Shown: positions 23,037-36,928, counted from the first letter of the stretch. The stretch: 64,000 nucleotides of DNA from Cercis canadensis (GCA_003255065.1 QAOA01002889.1:62001-126000); one strand, 5' to 3'. Numbers and translations: made by a program. The notes: generated by a model not told the origin, from the letters alone.

Positions 23037-23140
23037 GTGTTTTTATTTTTATAGTACTTTTAATTACGATTTTAAATTCACAAATCTTAAAAATGATTTT
23101 ATTACCACTCAACTATAATTTATTTGATAGAAGTGCTTTC
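23037..23140 (-). mobile_element. SINE copy 2, degenerate
   Basis: The minus strand reads ATAGTTGAGTGGTAATAAAA, then TTAAGATTTGTGAATTTAAAATCGTAATTAAAAGTAC and an A-rich tail. It matches SINE copy 1 in order and spacing, but the B-box is eroded. No clean target duplication is seen. Confidence 0.5.
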
Positions 23141-26100
23141 ATTTAAATGGTCGACATATAAATCAAGCATAATGTCCACCGTTCCTTTTTAAAAAAAATT
23201 ATACTTAATAAATGATATTTATTATGGTGAAAATAGGACATTTGGATGTGGGAATGTTACTTTAATGATAAATCTCTGCCTCAATTTAACTATATAAAAA
23301 TTTAAAGAAAAAATAATTCAATTGTTTTAAGTTTTAAGGAAGTACCTAATTATTTCATAGACATACCTTTTGCTATTGAGTACTATCGTGCAGGCAGCAA
23401 GAACAAATTCTTGAACATAGTTGCTCAATTGCCATATAAAATTAAAAACTATTTATCCTAGAATATTAGGTGCATGCTTATAAATATAGACAACTAAAAT
23501 GGCACCTACTTAACTAAAATCTAAGATTTTTTTGCTCCATTTCCTTTGTAGATAACAAATACCACCCTTGAAGATCTAAGATGATTTACAATTAATATTT
23601 TATTATATAATAACTTAAAAAAACAAAAATGGTAACTAGTTATGGACAAATTGGTGAGGTTGGGCATATACAGGAGAAGCCATGTCTGAGCAGCTAGAGC
23701 AATCACATTTTTATGAAGTTTGGTATAAGTCAAAAATCACCTATCAAGTTGATGGAGACATAGCACAGCTTGAAAAATATCCAGATATTATCATCAATAT
23801 ATTATGAGAGAGAAGGAAGGGATGTTATATAGACACCATGTGCTGCTTAACCAAATATGTTAAACTTGGAAGCTAGTGTGGATTATGAGTGGTTTACATG
23901 TGGTGTGAGTGGACCTAAATTGCTATTCTTTCCCTTCAAAAGGAGTGGACCTAATTTCCTATGCTCCATACATTATTATTTATCCCCATTCAAATGAGTT
24001 TTGAGGTGCTCAACAACTAGTACTCATCACAGTACCATGTCTCAAATGCTTGAGCTGCTATTCTGTGTTAATTAATGAGTAATAAAAAGATTCATAAATT
24101 TTTTTATGTGAATTGGTCCCAATTCATTTTTATTTCTTTTATCAAATTCACTATTTAATTTAATTATATACGTACAATATTATGCACATAAAATTATTAG
24201 GTACTACATGAATGGTGGGCAATAAAAAGGGGGCAGAGATTATACATGAATGCTTAGTTTGAAGCCATAAGAAGAAGCACATGTGCATGAGAATCTAGTT
24301 GTAAGTTTCCATTATGGTTGTGTCTCAACTACTAGGCACAGCATACAATTAATTTTCCTCTATCTAGTTGATTGCATGGACCTCAGATATCAATCATGCT
24401 GCTTGCTTTCTCTCTTTATTTCTATTTTATATCTTTTTCTGTGATACAAAGTAATTCAATCATATTGTTGGTTGCTTTCATTAATTCATCTTCTTTCTGT
24501 ACGGATATATAGCAATGTCGAAATTGCTTTCAAGTATAGGAGAATCAATTAATGCTTTTCTATTTTGCTAAGATAAGAAAACCACTGCTTTACTCCATAA
24601 TCTACGAATTTTTAAGAGCTATTTTCAAACTTTTTCAGTAATGGCTATAATCATAATGATTGCAGAAGAAAGTAGTTGATTAAGCATTTAGTCTTATTTT
24701 TTGGTACAAAAGAGAAAAAGAAACAAGCATTTAGTCTATGCTTGTTTATAAAATAGCTAGCTTTAACATAGTAGAGTGGAGCACTTTACGAGTCTATAGA
24801 ATGTCACCCTAAATATTGTTTTGTACACAAAAAGAAAATAAATAAATAAAATAGAGCACCAAAATGAAAAACATTAAAAAGCAAAAAAGCGAAAAGCATG
24901 TCATATGATAACTATGTCAAGTAAATCACATTTCATTGTTAAATTATGTAATAGGATATATATGGTAGCAATTATAAATAAGTAGTATTATGGAGGAAAT
25001 TATTGTATATATATACCAAAAAGAGATTAGGAGTAATTTAGTCAAATTAAATTAAATTACGAATTGATTGATATCTTTAGTTCATTTTCAATTCGATCTC
25101 CATATTAATACAATATTAATTGTATGATCTTCTCCACTAGCTAAAGATCATCAAGGTGCATCCATAATTGATGATTGTTAATGAATAAATGTACGATGGG
25201 TGACTTATAGCAGCCAACTACTTGTGTGAAAAAAGTTATTCCACTGCTTTAGATACAAGTAAATTTGCTTTGATTAAGCAAACTTGCCTACCATTATCTC
25301 GTTTAATTTACTTTACATAAGCATTAAGCTTGTCTTGGACTCAAGAAAACCACTGATAAAGTAAGTGCCCCCGTTAATTTAAATTATCACTGCCTCATCA
25401 AAATTATTAGAATGGAAGATTACTTTATAATATGTTGTTTGTGAGACTAACACATTTGATACCTTAACCTCGATCGATCCACCGACAATAATGTAAAACT
25501 TTATACACTATTACAAAACAGAAAAACACCACATCACCAAAACAGTGTATGTTTTTTATTAACTGCAAATGATTTTTAATAGTTTATTTTCATACCATGT
25601 ACAACTTTTTTCCACTGCAATGAGCTTTTACCATTGAATGAATTACCCCTCGCTGGCTTCATGGAAAAAAATTACACTTGAAACGAACAAACCTATAATC
25701 ATAAGTTCATTAGTAATTAACGAAATGTAATTTTTATATCTACATGTTGAGCATATGACAAAGACAATAATAATTTTAATTAAGTGCGCGATTTTTCTTT
25801 AGAATTTTTTGTTTTCAGAGATACATAAAACAATTCCAAGAAGAAAAATGAGAGTTTAGTTAAAATAGAGAATGACTTTCTTCATATTTGAATTTGGAAT
25901 AATCCCATCTCACCAAGTGAGTCAAGAGTCAAGACTTATAGTAATAGGAGATGATTAATAGATTAATGAGATTTGAGAATCATTTCAAAACCAGAAAATA
26001 ATTAAGATTATGACAATTATCAATATATATATATATAATTCTTATGCAATAACTGAGGGACTTAAACAAAACAAAAAAGGTTATAAAACTCTCACGTTTC

Positions 26101-29100
26101 CATTTTTTTAGTTTGACCACTCAAAGTACAATTTTTAATCAGAACAAATTGTTTAATGGATTCTGATTCATGAAAATAACATTAGCCAAGTGAGAATCAT
26201 TGTAAAAATAAACACGGAAGAGAGATAAATAGCAAATCCAAAATCCCACTGCCATAATCCAGCAATCATGTCAATATTATTATTCTTTCTTGCGGTTTCT
26301 CAACCGCTCAAGTCAATTTCAATCCCAAAATTTGCTTATCACAATATGTCTGATATTTGTTTACTTTATTTACCATAATAGCTTAAGAGTATCATTTCCC
26401 ACTAATAATCATATCTTACAAGATATTCTCTCCGTGGCCAAACCATCCAAAAGAAGCTGAGATGTAAATATCTCAAAATGCTTAACAGGACACAATCAAC
26501 TATAATTAACTCAATATGGTAAATTCTACCCAAAAATCTAAAGTAGTTTTAAAATATTCTTTGTGGTTCCATTCTCGGGGGCTCAAATTTAAAGTAAAAG
26601 AAAGTTCTCAAAGATAAACCTAGGGATTGGGATATATAATACTTTGTACAAGTAACGCTTTGTGCTCTAGTTTGTATTTACATTATTTCACAACCATACA
26701 ATTGATACAATATAAATTTAACTAAATGTATTTAACCTTTTTTTTGTTAGGTTAAAATTGGTTTAATTATTCTATAAGTAGCATTATTCTTTTATATTTG
26801 AGAAAATAATGGGATAAACTAGAGTTTCAAAGGAATTGTGCGATCAAACTTTGATTATAACGTGAGTTGTTTGCAATGTTTTTATGATGGTTTATAGGGA
26901 GACAGGAAAGTGGCAGTGATGTTGAACTAGTGCTGGATGGATATCATATCTTAGCCATTATTAGGGCATCAAAAGGAATAAGAGTCCAATATCCCACCAC
27001 TAAAGGTATAGCTGGCACTCCCCTTTATGCTGGTTTATGTGCCATCTGCTCTATGCACTAAATAGGGATTGTTCCCTATATATGATGGTGTTATCATTAG
27101 GGTAAATGCAGGTATAAGAGGCGTGTTTGATTTGATAGAAACCCAAAGAGCTAAACAACAATTGGGCAGCCCAAGATTCTGAAGAGATATTAAGGCAAAT
27201 TTAGTTTGACACCTGGGAGAAAAAAAAAAAGGTAAAGTGTTCATTCACATGCTTAGTTTGAGTGGGTAGTGGAGACCACGTATTGATCCTCTTTGGAGTT
27301 GGGATTGAGTTTGGTTCCTGTCCTCTGTGATATGATGTGCTCGAATTTGATCCAATCTACGTCACTGCCAGAAAACTATCAAAGTGGCATGGAAAAAGAA
27401 GGTTCTGATGAATAGATTATATATATGAAATTGACAAAGTAAGGTAGATATTGGAGCTAGCTAGCTAGTAACTTGCATGGTCCAAGAATTGACGTGAGTA
27501 TTCATGCTTTGCTGAGTCTGTGGGAGGATAAGATATTAGAGAAAGATCACGATAGCTATTTATTAGGTTTGTAATTTGGTTAGTGGAAATTACTTTTGAG
27601 GCTAGTTATTGTTTTCATCTAAGAAATTGTCATTTTTCTTTTCGAATCAATATATGGAGATCACTGTTTTTTCTACACAATTTTACACCCATATCATTTT
27701 AGTGATATATGATGTGTGGTAAGAAATTCAATCATAGATTTCCATAGATGACTTATCGTTGAGCAAATTGATGTGATGATCAAATTAGGGCAACTAACCT
27801 AGATACTACTTTATGACAAAAATAAAATAAAATAGCAGGCTCACTTAGTCATTCTTTGCAAACTAGTCTTTGTGATGGGAATATTATTAAATTTTTATAT
27901 GTTTTGAATGAGCTCCAAGGGTTTTTGGTTCTCCAAATAAGCTGCCCTCTGCTCAGTTTGAGATTTGAGACACGACTAGTTATATTAGTGAAACAGACTG
28001 TAATATTAGTTCTTGGGGTGGCAATGAGAAATAGCCCTCTCATTAATATTTGGAATGGTCTAAATTCTAAATTGAAACTCCATAAACTTACCAAAAAAAA
28101 AAAATGGGGATTCACATTCANAAAAAAAAAAAAAAAAAATGGGGATTCACATTCACATGGGCTAACAAATTTTTAAATCACTTAAAGCTAAATTTGCTAA
28201 TGTTCACTTGGGTTGGGTCCACCACTTACAAAATAGGTTTTTTTTAAAAAAACAATTTGGGCCCACCAACAACCAAATTGAGGACAAAAGCTTGTACTAA
28301 GTTTTAGAACCGATTTAAGATGAAGCCTGAATAGAAAGAAAGGGTAAACGTTGTACCAATGAGTCAGTGGCATTACAATTAGATGTTGAAGTTGAAGTTG
28401 AAGTTGAAGCCATGCGAGTCCGTGACTAGTTCGTACCCTACAAACTGCTCTTTCTACTGCTTCTTAGTAGTTTTACTCACAGTTTATCCACTGACATTTC
28501 ACAAACCACCCACTTTGTATACTATTTTTTTTGTGGGGCTATGATTGTGAAAATATCATTTTTGATTTTTCTCTTGGATCGTGGTCCCAGGTCCCTACAC
28601 AACAGTGCGAAATCAATATTTTGTTAAGGGAACTCAGTGTACAATTGCCTAACTTACAGTTATTCCATGTTTGGTTCATTAAAAGGATTAGTAGGATTAG
28701 GCAATACCCAGAAATGCCTCCAAGAATCACAAAATTTCAGAGACAAAAGTACTGACTCTCTCTACATCTTAGCAATGAAGTAAATATGCACTAACTAACG
28801 TTGCAAAAAGTCCAACCATCTAGTAGCACTAGGGATTGAGAGGAAGATTAGAGAGTTTTATATATATATATATATTGATACTTTTAGTTGCGACTCTCTT
28901 ATATTAATCTTGCATCACCAAAATAAGTCTCTAAAGGACGCTTCAATAGTTAAGCATTAGATATTCGTAGAAAACGCGTTGAAATCCCATTGAGATATTA
29001 CCCTTCTCATATTGCCTTAAGTGAAGGAGGAAAAAAATAAAATAAAATTAGACCCACTTAAATTTGCTTGGGTCCAGATTGGAGGGAATTCCAGAGGCTT

Positions 29101-31380
29101 GGTTGCCCTTGCCAGGTACCACTGTAGCACGTGGAACCATCAACATGGGACCATATATTACAGCTCACTTATCTCAAGATGCAGCCCAATATTTAAATGC
29201 TGGGTCCTCATACTGATACATTTTTGTCACATTGTGCAAATTGCAATTCACTAAGGCTCAGAATGCAAGAAGCCCATTCAGAGTTTTTGGGCCATCATAA
29301 TTAGTCTTAGTTTCCTTCACATAAAAGGGAGTTTTCAGAAGATTTTTAGTACAAATATTATCATGGATTATTAAAAAAAAATTTATAGATGATAAATCAT
29401 GCATGAGTGACTTTGCCATAATCCAAAAGAGTGTCCTCTTTTCTTTTTTCAATTTTCATTTTGTCATATTTCTGATATTGCTATGGTGCAAACCAGATCA
29501 CCAAAAAAAGCAGTAGCTTCTTTGACTGGTATTCTCTCTAGTTATCAGATAAGACATCACATTAAGAGGAGTAAAACCTGCAAAAATTCACCAGATTTTA
29601 CGCTGGTTTATCAACCTACATTAACTCTTTTTGCACTGGACCTGATCTAGTTCTGGGTTAATCATTAAGCCACCAACGGAGATAGTAATACATAGTAGAC
29701 AAGCAGAGGGAGATAAAAAGAAGACACAAGACAAAGACGATTCTTCAACATAGACAATCAGAGGGAAGAAAAAAATGTCAAGCAATAGCCATAATCCAAA
29801 AAAAGAAAATTACTAAAACAATAGACAAGTAAGGAATATAATAGCCACAAGCAGAAGCTGTAGATTTCTTAAGTGACCATCAGAAATGATAGATCCAAGG
29901 ATACCAAAAAACATACACTTTTTTTCCCCTAGAGAAAGGAAACAAAGAATCTAGCCCTATTGTGTAAAACCATAACTTCAACCAACCTGTCTCTTTACAT
30001 CTAAGCATCTATTGAACTTTATGAGAAGATGCCTGTAAACATGATGCCAACATCACTTTTTACTTGTTTCAGTAAGTAATCATAATTAAGCATAATTTAC
30101 TCAATTATCTTTCTTATATAGTACTGTAGCAAAATATACAATAAGGCTTGGTTCTACCTATGTTATCATGTAAGGACACTGACTCCGGCATTAACTTGAT
30201 GTTTAATAACACTGATGCAACCACCAAACTAGATATTTAAGAAAGTTCTTGTGTGGAAGGTCTAAGAGTAGGTAATGCATTCATCACATATTTGCAATTC
30301 AAAAGCTCAAAAACTATAATACACTAGGATTAGGACAAATTAAAATAGACCTAAACATATTTTGACTTAAATCAAATCTAATACGTGCAAGACAATATTG
30401 ACATTGAAGTTATCCAAAGCATAGTTGATGCACTTAAGTAACAAGAAGAGACACTTTTGTTGCATGGCCTCCAACATTTGATGTAATTATGAGTGAATGA
30501 TGCAGTGCAGTTATCTGTCAATGGCTAACAATAAGTAATTTTGTTCTATATATCTACTTAACAACTGTATCATCCAAATCTCTAATGATAATAACCATCA
30601 AAATGTTAATCACCAATTTTATGTCAGCTGATATATGCAGACTTATTCATCGTGGAGTTTGTGCTGTTTTCAAGGACGGAAATCTTTCCTCATTTTCAAC
30701 CTACTCTTATGTCATAATCAATATGTGAACAATTAACATAATAGAAGTTGAGAAGTCTAAATCCGGAGACTCATACAACAAGCCAAGCAAAGCAAGAAAT
30801 ATATTTGTGATCACCTGTTAGATCACTAACATGTGAAAAAATGGAATGGTAATACATTGCTTTCTGAGTGAGAGAAAGCTCAAAATACAATGCCCATGAA
30901 TTAAAATGGCAAATTTGATTGATACATAATAAAAAAATTAATAAAACAACTCTCAAAAATTATTTCATCCCTTGAAGCTAAGAAAAGTTTATGATCGTCA
31001 AAACCAAATATCTAGTTCTGTGTTCATGAAAAAGATTAACCAAACACTACTGATAACCTACAATTGTGTTGGAACTTCAATTATTTAACCTATTCCTGTG
31101 CTACAAGATACCAACCTTAGAAAATTTTCATGTCAATGTAATTTGGGGAAGATACAAATTTCAATGGAAGAAAATATCAATTGAAATTTTAAACATAAAA
31201 ATGAAAGACCCAAGAGCTCCTTCCAAGAAAAACTTTCAGCCGATCTTGAGTAAAATCTGGAACTCTTCCCCATCCTCCCCCACCTTTTAAAGGAAAATAT
31301 CTTGGAAAGAAAGGGGGAAAGTACCAATTAGCAAGACTTCTGTGTCAATGGATGAATCAAAGTTGTGCTCCCTATATGTA
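23141..31380. other. Gene-poor interval of about 8 kb
   Basis: No gene can be supported. Open frames are short and have no domains. Visible features are a single N at 28121 between two copies of an A-tract plus TGGGGATTCACATTCA, a (TTGAAG)n tract at 28386-28409, and a (TA)n tract at about 28860-28876. A somewhat less AT-rich patch lies at about 29050-29260. A long non-coding RNA cannot be excluded. Confidence 0.45.
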
Positions 31381-31399
31381 ACCTTCACGTTTTAATTCT

Positions 31400-33079
31400 T
31401 CAGCATCCCATCACAGCGCAATTATAGACAAAGTTACCCGATCTCTTTCTGGCAAGCAGGTTCCATTGTGGAGGTCCTTCACTGGGCACCCATGAATTAA
31501 GTTCAATGAAACCCTCACCAGCAGTCCTAGGTCCACCGATGACAATAAGCCTATTTCCACAAGCCTTGAATGCAAGACCCCAGCCATTCATCGACACTAT
31601 CCTTTCAGGCAATCTCCCAATGATATTCCACAATTTTCTCTCCTTGTCATATTTTTTAACCTCCATGACAGCATAATCAGCAGCATACAATTCATTATTT
31701 ACAACAGCAACCAGAGGTGGTGCCTCAGCTGCTGCAGGCATATCTGCCCCCCTTCGTCCAGGGGACATGTCAGGAATTTCTGTCCATGTTCTAGTCTGTA
31801 AATTGTATTCCTCTCCACATGTAAGAAGCTTGGCATCACTTCCTCCAATTCCCCCAATAACATAAAACTTTCCATCCATAAACACCCCAGAGCACATCTT
31901 CCTGGGCTTATTCATGCTTGGGAGTAATTCCCAAGTTTGAGTCTCAGAATTATATAGTTCCGCAGAGCTGAGAATATGTCCCTCTGAATCACAACCACCA
32001 GCTAAAATTGCAATCTCTCCAAGGCTAGCAGACCCAAACAAGCATCTTGGGGCATTCATCCTCATTCCAGATGACCATGAGTTTGTCAAAAGGCTATATC
32101 TGTAAATAACATGGGATGTCAGCTCCCTCCCAAATACAAGAAGTTCAGTACCCACAGCCAAGGACTCCTTATCTGAACACATGAAGCAATCATTGGAAGC
32201 CATCCTTGGTAAATGCATCCACCGTTGGCGAATTGGATCATAGGCTTCCCATTCAAGGAGGGCACAAGAAAAATAAACCCAATGTTCAATGATGCCATTC
32301 AATCGCCTCCATCTATAAAGCTCACCACTTCGGATGATGTTACGAAAGCTCCTATTCAGTAAGGCAAGAGAACCATAATCAGACCTCGAACAGCGGCTGA
32401 GACAGGTGACCGAACTGTCACGACTCAGGCGGGGCAAAAGAGAACCGGAATCTGATGAATTCCCAGCATGTTGCTGTTGCTGCTCATTAGATTGCTGGTC
32501 ACCTGAATCCATTGAATCTCCAGCATCCTGCTGCTTCTGTTCATCAGATTCCTGGTTACCAGAATCATAAGAATCCCCAGAGTGATGCTGCTGCTGTCCA
32601 TCACACCAATGGTCATTGGAATCCGATGAATCCTCAGCATGATGCTGCTGTTGTTCATCAGATAGTGGCTCAGACCAAGGTCCAGCCTTCTCAACTCTTT
32701 GGCAATTACTCAATGGCTCACTGTGTTTCTGGATGGTGGAGCTCTCCTGTTCCATTTGAGGACTCAGAGAACAAGAATCTAATGAATCCAAGACCTGCTC
32801 TTCCAATAAAATTCGAGCGGCTTCAGCTCTTCGGCAAGAACACAGTTTCTTAGCAGATGTCCTTAGTTGAAATCCATCCTCACCATCGATTTCCGATGGC
32901 CGCTTGCCATTCTTAAGGTTTATGTCTGCCCTTTTAGGTCCATCATTTCCATCGACATCTACAGGGCACTTGCCATTTTTAATCTCGAAGTCCAGGTAGT
33001 TCATGTAACCCCACTTGTTCTCTGCCTGGCAGGAGCTAGAAAACAACCTCGGAACCACGCAGGAACGACCGTCCAACAT
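31400..33079 (-). CDS. F-box/kelch-repeat protein, SKIP11-like
   Basis: A single coding exon of 559 residues starts MLDGRSCVVPRLFSSSCQ. The frame upstream of this Met begins only with TTG and lies inside the intron, so the start is set by the acceptor CTTGTTACAG at 33083 and the ATG at 33079. An F-box-type helix region (SRDSSVTCLSRCSRSDYG, LLNRSFRNIIRSGELYRWRR) precedes about five kelch repeats with paired Gly and Trp (AILAGGCD, YVIGGIGGSD, LIVIGGPRTAG). The C-terminus NFVYNCAVMGC is characteristic of the SKIP11/At1g26930 group. These proteins are SCF ubiquitin-ligase substrate adaptors; some members act on phenylpropanoid enzymes or in signalling. The N-terminal half contains an expanded Gln/Asp/Ser repeat. 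Confidence 0.94.
   Translation of the reverse strand: MLDGRSCVVPRLFSSSCQAENKWGYMNYLDFEIKNGKCPVDVDGNDGPKRADINLKNGKRPSEIDGEDGFQLRTSAKKLCSCRRAEAARILLEEQVLDSLDSCSLSPQMEQESSTIQKHSEPLSNCQRVEKAGPWSEPLSDEQQQHHAEDSSDSNDHWCDGQQQHHSGDSYDSGNQESDEQKQQDAGDSMDSGDQQSNEQQQQHAGNSSDSGSLLPRLSRDSSVTCLSRCSRSDYGSLALLNRSFRNIIRSGELYRWRRLNGIIEHWVYFSCALLEWEAYDPIRQRWMHLPRMASNDCFMCSDKESLAVGTELLVFGRELTSHVIYRYSLLTNSWSSGMRMNAPRCLFGSASLGEIAILAGGCDSEGHILSSAELYNSETQTWELLPSMNKPRKMCSGVFMDGKFYVIGGIGGSDAKLLTCGEEYNLQTRTWTEIPDMSPGRRGADMPAAAEAPPLVAVVNNELYAADYAVMEVKKYDKERKLWNIIGRLPERIVSMNGWGLAFKACGNRLIVIGGPRTAGEGFIELNSWVPSEGPPQWNLLARKRSGNFVYNCAVMGC
32435..32662 (-). repeat. Four 57-bp coding repeats in the kelch gene
   Basis: Four successive 19-residue units of the form SDEQQQHHAEDSSDSNDHW are followed immediately by the F-box region. 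The units are CDGQQQHHSGD..., SDEQKQQDAGD... and SNEQQQQHAGN..., so the register is kept while residues differ. The last unit (AGNSSDSGSLL) corresponds to the single copy usual in the family. A second, shorter duplication with a 22-residue period lies upstream (KNGKCPVDVDGNDG and KNGKRPSEIDGEDG). Confidence 0.85.
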
Positions 33080-33082
33080 GTT

Positions 33083-33820
33083 CTGTAACAAGAACGAGAA
33101 CCAGCACCGAAGTTCCTCAAACCCAATCCAGTGTCTTCAGTCTTCGTCGGAAGCAACAAATTTCAACAGCAGAGAGATGGATACTCCCAGCACCGCAAGT
33201 CCCCAGAAATTCGGTCAAAATTAACCACCTATTCAAAGAGAATTAATGAAATTCAATACAGGAAGTTCGGTTTTCTCTTCTCAGAAACATAAATTCTTCT
33301 TTGGAAAATTAAACACCCATCACCGTTTCCCCGAAACAATCAAAACCCAGAAAAACGTCAACGAAACAAAACACGATTACAGATCGGAATCCATTCAACC
33401 AATTACCAAGGTGAATTTAATGCTCATACAGACAAAATCACAATCTCTTTCCCTTGATTATGAATAAAGATTAAATATTTGATAAGAGAAAACCCAGAAT
33501 GCCCCTTGTGGAATCAAATTCAACAACGAAGAGAGAGATCCCAGTAAGCAAAACACCATAAACAAAACGAACTTGAATTGAAGGCACCACAAGGAAACCA
33601 GCTCAGGGAATCAAATGTGATAGGAAATGAATCCAACATTCCAATGCAGAAACCAAAATTGATTTTTTAATAGAACCCATTAATCCAAAACCTCCAGAAA
33701 CCAACCAGAAGCAAAATTTAGTTAGATCTCTATAAATCTCCAGTGACACCCAGTTTTAGCAACTAATTCCCTCGTCGTAAAAAAGCAAAAAAAGCAGGAA
33801 TAATAATGCAAGGGACTTAC
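33083..33820 (-). other. 5'UTR intron of the F-box/kelch gene
   Basis: On the minus strand a strong donor, AATCT|GTAAGT, lies at 33820 and an acceptor, CTTGTTACAG, at 33083, three bases before the ATG. The 738-base segment between them has no coding role. Leader introns ending just before the ATG are common in this gene group. Confidence 0.7.
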
Positions 33821-34140
33821 AGATTAGATTGGATAAGAAGAAAAACAAAAGTACTTGATTGGCAATTTTATCAAATTGAACAATATCTTCCCCCCTCCTC
33901 CCCTCTCTCTCTCTCTCTCTCTTTTCTTTTTCTCTATTGCATGCACTCACACAAAAACACACACACCCACTTTCTCTCTCCACTCTTTCTGTTCCTCGCG
34001 TTCTTCGTTCTTGTTGGCCCTTCAGATTCTCTCTGCAAATCAGATGGAGGTTTGGTTTTGGCTTTGGAGCAAAATCTCAGAGAGGACCCCTCTCCATGGC
34101 CTTATCTCTCTTAAATCATATCTTAATTTATAATTTACCA
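33821..34140 (-). promoter_or_regulatory. 5' leader and core promoter of the F-box/kelch gene
   Basis: The (CT)n tract at 33903-33922 (GA on the coding strand) and a CA-rich tract at about 33948-33967 lie in the presumed first non-coding exon. Further upstream the sequence becomes GC-richer. No single TATA box is clear. Confidence 0.45.
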
Positions 34141-34149
34141 ATTCCTAAA

Positions 34150-34811
34150 TTTTTGTTTGTTACGAAATTAATAAAAAAAGTTTTTTTTTTTTGAAGGAGG
34201 TGGTGGTGGATGGTGGACCTAAGGTGGGGAAGGTGGTGGTGGGGGCCCACCAAAGGTTCGCCCTGCTGGTCGCCGTTATAAAACCGGTAGCCGGTAACCG
34301 CCGGTTAAGACACGTGTTGACCAAGGAGGTTAAAGGCTCCTTCCGGTTCACTGACTCAGAGTAAAAAGGAGGAGAGAGAAAAAAGGGGCGCACGTTTCCG
34401 TTACCTCTACGTCTCTGCACCGTTGGATTGGGTTTTTCCAAATTCTCGGCTGGTCAATTTCTCGTAATGATCGGGTTGAGTTTGGCTATTCAAAAGGGGG
34501 CGGCGATCGGCTGCTACGCGGTTGATTAAGATTGGAGTAGACCGGTTTTGGTTGGTCAATGATAAAAAAGGTAACCGTAAAATTTATCCGCAGGATGTGA
34601 CTTTTGACTAGTCAATTTTGCATTTCTAATGAAAAAATAATTAAAATTTTACTGTTATGATAATGTTAATTAGGGTCATGCATGATGATTATTATTGCTA
34701 CCAAACACGGCTAAATCATGGCTAAGTCAAAAAAGCATACTTAGGTACATTTTTTCTGCTGCCTTCAGTTTCTGTTTACGTTTTCAGCTTGTGCTCTCTG
34801 CTCATTGCCCT

Positions 34812-34843
<32 letters not shown>

Positions 34844-36920
34844 NNNTTTTTTTTTTTTTTTTTTTTTACTGTTTGATGGAATATCTATCTATCTTGTCAA
34901 ATGCTGTTTTTCTTTCAATAATCTCCCTTTTGCCTCTGTTGTTGACTAACAATGAAAAGGTTACAACTTTGTAAATTTGAAATAAAATGTATGATTATTC
35001 CAATGGTAGTAATATTAATATATATCTCAACGGAAATTCTAATAATTAATTAAATTATATACAAAATATATTGACTTGATTATTGAGAGTTGAGTTGGGT
35101 TTCAGAAACCAAGTACACGAGTTTGAAAAATGAAACACTTTCTTACTTCACTTCTAATTTGAAACCCAGCACACTACTTTGAATAAACAACTTAAATTAT
35201 AAGGCAGAATGTTGAGAACATTGACACAAATTGACATGAGATAGTTTTGTGTTTTTTAAGATATTAAAAACATGAATTCTAGCTGTATTTAAGAAAAAAT
35301 GTCTACATAGGGTAAATTTCGATCGAGGGTCATTTAGAGAAAATTACTAAAATAAGCTTAAGTCAAAAAAAAATATAAGGTATTATTTACTTAATGGTTG
35401 CATGCACACTGTTTTGACACGGATTAGTGGTTCACATTAAGACAGGTTTGCAAATGAACAAACAGTTGATGTGCAATGTTTAAAGACTATTGAGAGATTC
35501 TCCATAATCATGTCAAACTTTTAATTATACCTTCATCTGTCACTACTCCCAATCTAATCTCATAGGCTTTGATAGATAGGGGTTGGCTTTTCTAAGCACT
35601 TTTCCTACCTATCACTGCCTTGAATTATAATCATCACCCACGCCTATCTCTCCCTCTAACTATTCCCTTTCCTTTTGTTTTGTTTTCATCACATACATTA
35701 TAGTATATTATTCAATAATCTCAATGTGTTTTCTTGTCAAAACACTAAATCAAAAGTAGAAGCTTGGTCGGCATTTTCAGTCAATCTCAAACTCTCATTG
35801 TTTATACATCTTAATCATCTGTACCTCCTTCCATTTCACGCCTAACATTATTAGAGTTTATCCTCTAAATTGTTATAAATTCTCATTAGTTTTTATAATT
35901 AAGGAAAAAAAAAACAGCCAAAACAATATTTGTATTATTTTTTAAATAATTAAATGTAACACAAGTGAAAGACATAAGTTGAGACATTTTATGATAATAA
36001 TATTTTTGTTTCTCACATCTTACATCTATAATGAGATTAATTTTTGTTCGAACTTTAATATACACTGGCTACTAGTACTTTCAGAAGTGTTCAAACTCTT
36101 GACATTATCACCCCACATGAAACTTAATTTATCAACTAAGCCATATCTTACATCTTTTTTTTTTTTTTTTGTTAATGATATTATATGCTTAGTTGAGTAC
36201 TAAAAATCTTTCATCTACATCTTAATAGATATGGATTTTTTTTCTTTTCAAAATGTTCGGATGACATGTATAATACTTTTTTTCAAATATTAAATAATAN
36301 TAATACTTTTTTCAAATATTAAATAATAATTTATATGCCATTCATATCTCAAATGTATCATTATAATATTTACATGATTTCTTTAAATATAAATTGAATG
36401 GACTAAAATTTTATATTTTTAAAAAATTTAAGAGATGAATAAATTGCTCTATTCAAGATAAGGCACACCACTTTTAATATTTGTTAGTGCTAATTTCATC
36501 TTAAAATTGTAATAAAGAGTAATGTCTAGCAACATTTATGGCCAAAAAAAATCTCTAGCGACATTTAAAATCTTACAAACTAATATAAATTTACATAGTG
36601 TTAATTTTTTTAAAATAGAAAGCAAATGAAAATGATATATCCAATAGAAAAGGAGAAATGGAAAAAAAAAATAGTAAAAGGAGTAATTAAAACAATTAAA
36701 TTTCAAGCGTTTGTCATATAAAAAAAATAAATATGCTCAAGGTACTTATAACTTGGCCTAATTTTCAATTAAGTTGCTAAAAAAATTTCATCTAATTCAA
36801 TTTTCATAGTTTCATTTTTCTTTTGGTAATTTTATAGTTTCAATTTTTATAATTAGATAACTATGATCAACTGTTGTTATAACACTATTAGATAAAAGCT
36901 AATTTATAAAATACTATTCG
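34150..36920. other. Intergenic, kelch promoter and beyond
   Basis: A GC-richer patch at 34200-34560 includes CCGGTAGCCGGTAACCGCCGG and an ACACGTGT box, and probably belongs to the kelch promoter. Three Ns at 34844-34846 sit inside a long T tract. A single N at 36300 lies between two near-identical 29-base AT-rich copies. No gene is seen. Confidence 0.45.
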
Positions 36921-36928
36921 TTTTTATT

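Noticed and set aside
28539..28755. Overlapping frames on both strands near 28.6 kb
   Set aside because: There is no motif, no splice context and no start-site evidence; the length is within chance.
34695..34974. Frames running through the T tract and Ns at 34.8 kb
   Set aside because: They are poly-Phe artefacts of a homopolymer with unresolved bases.
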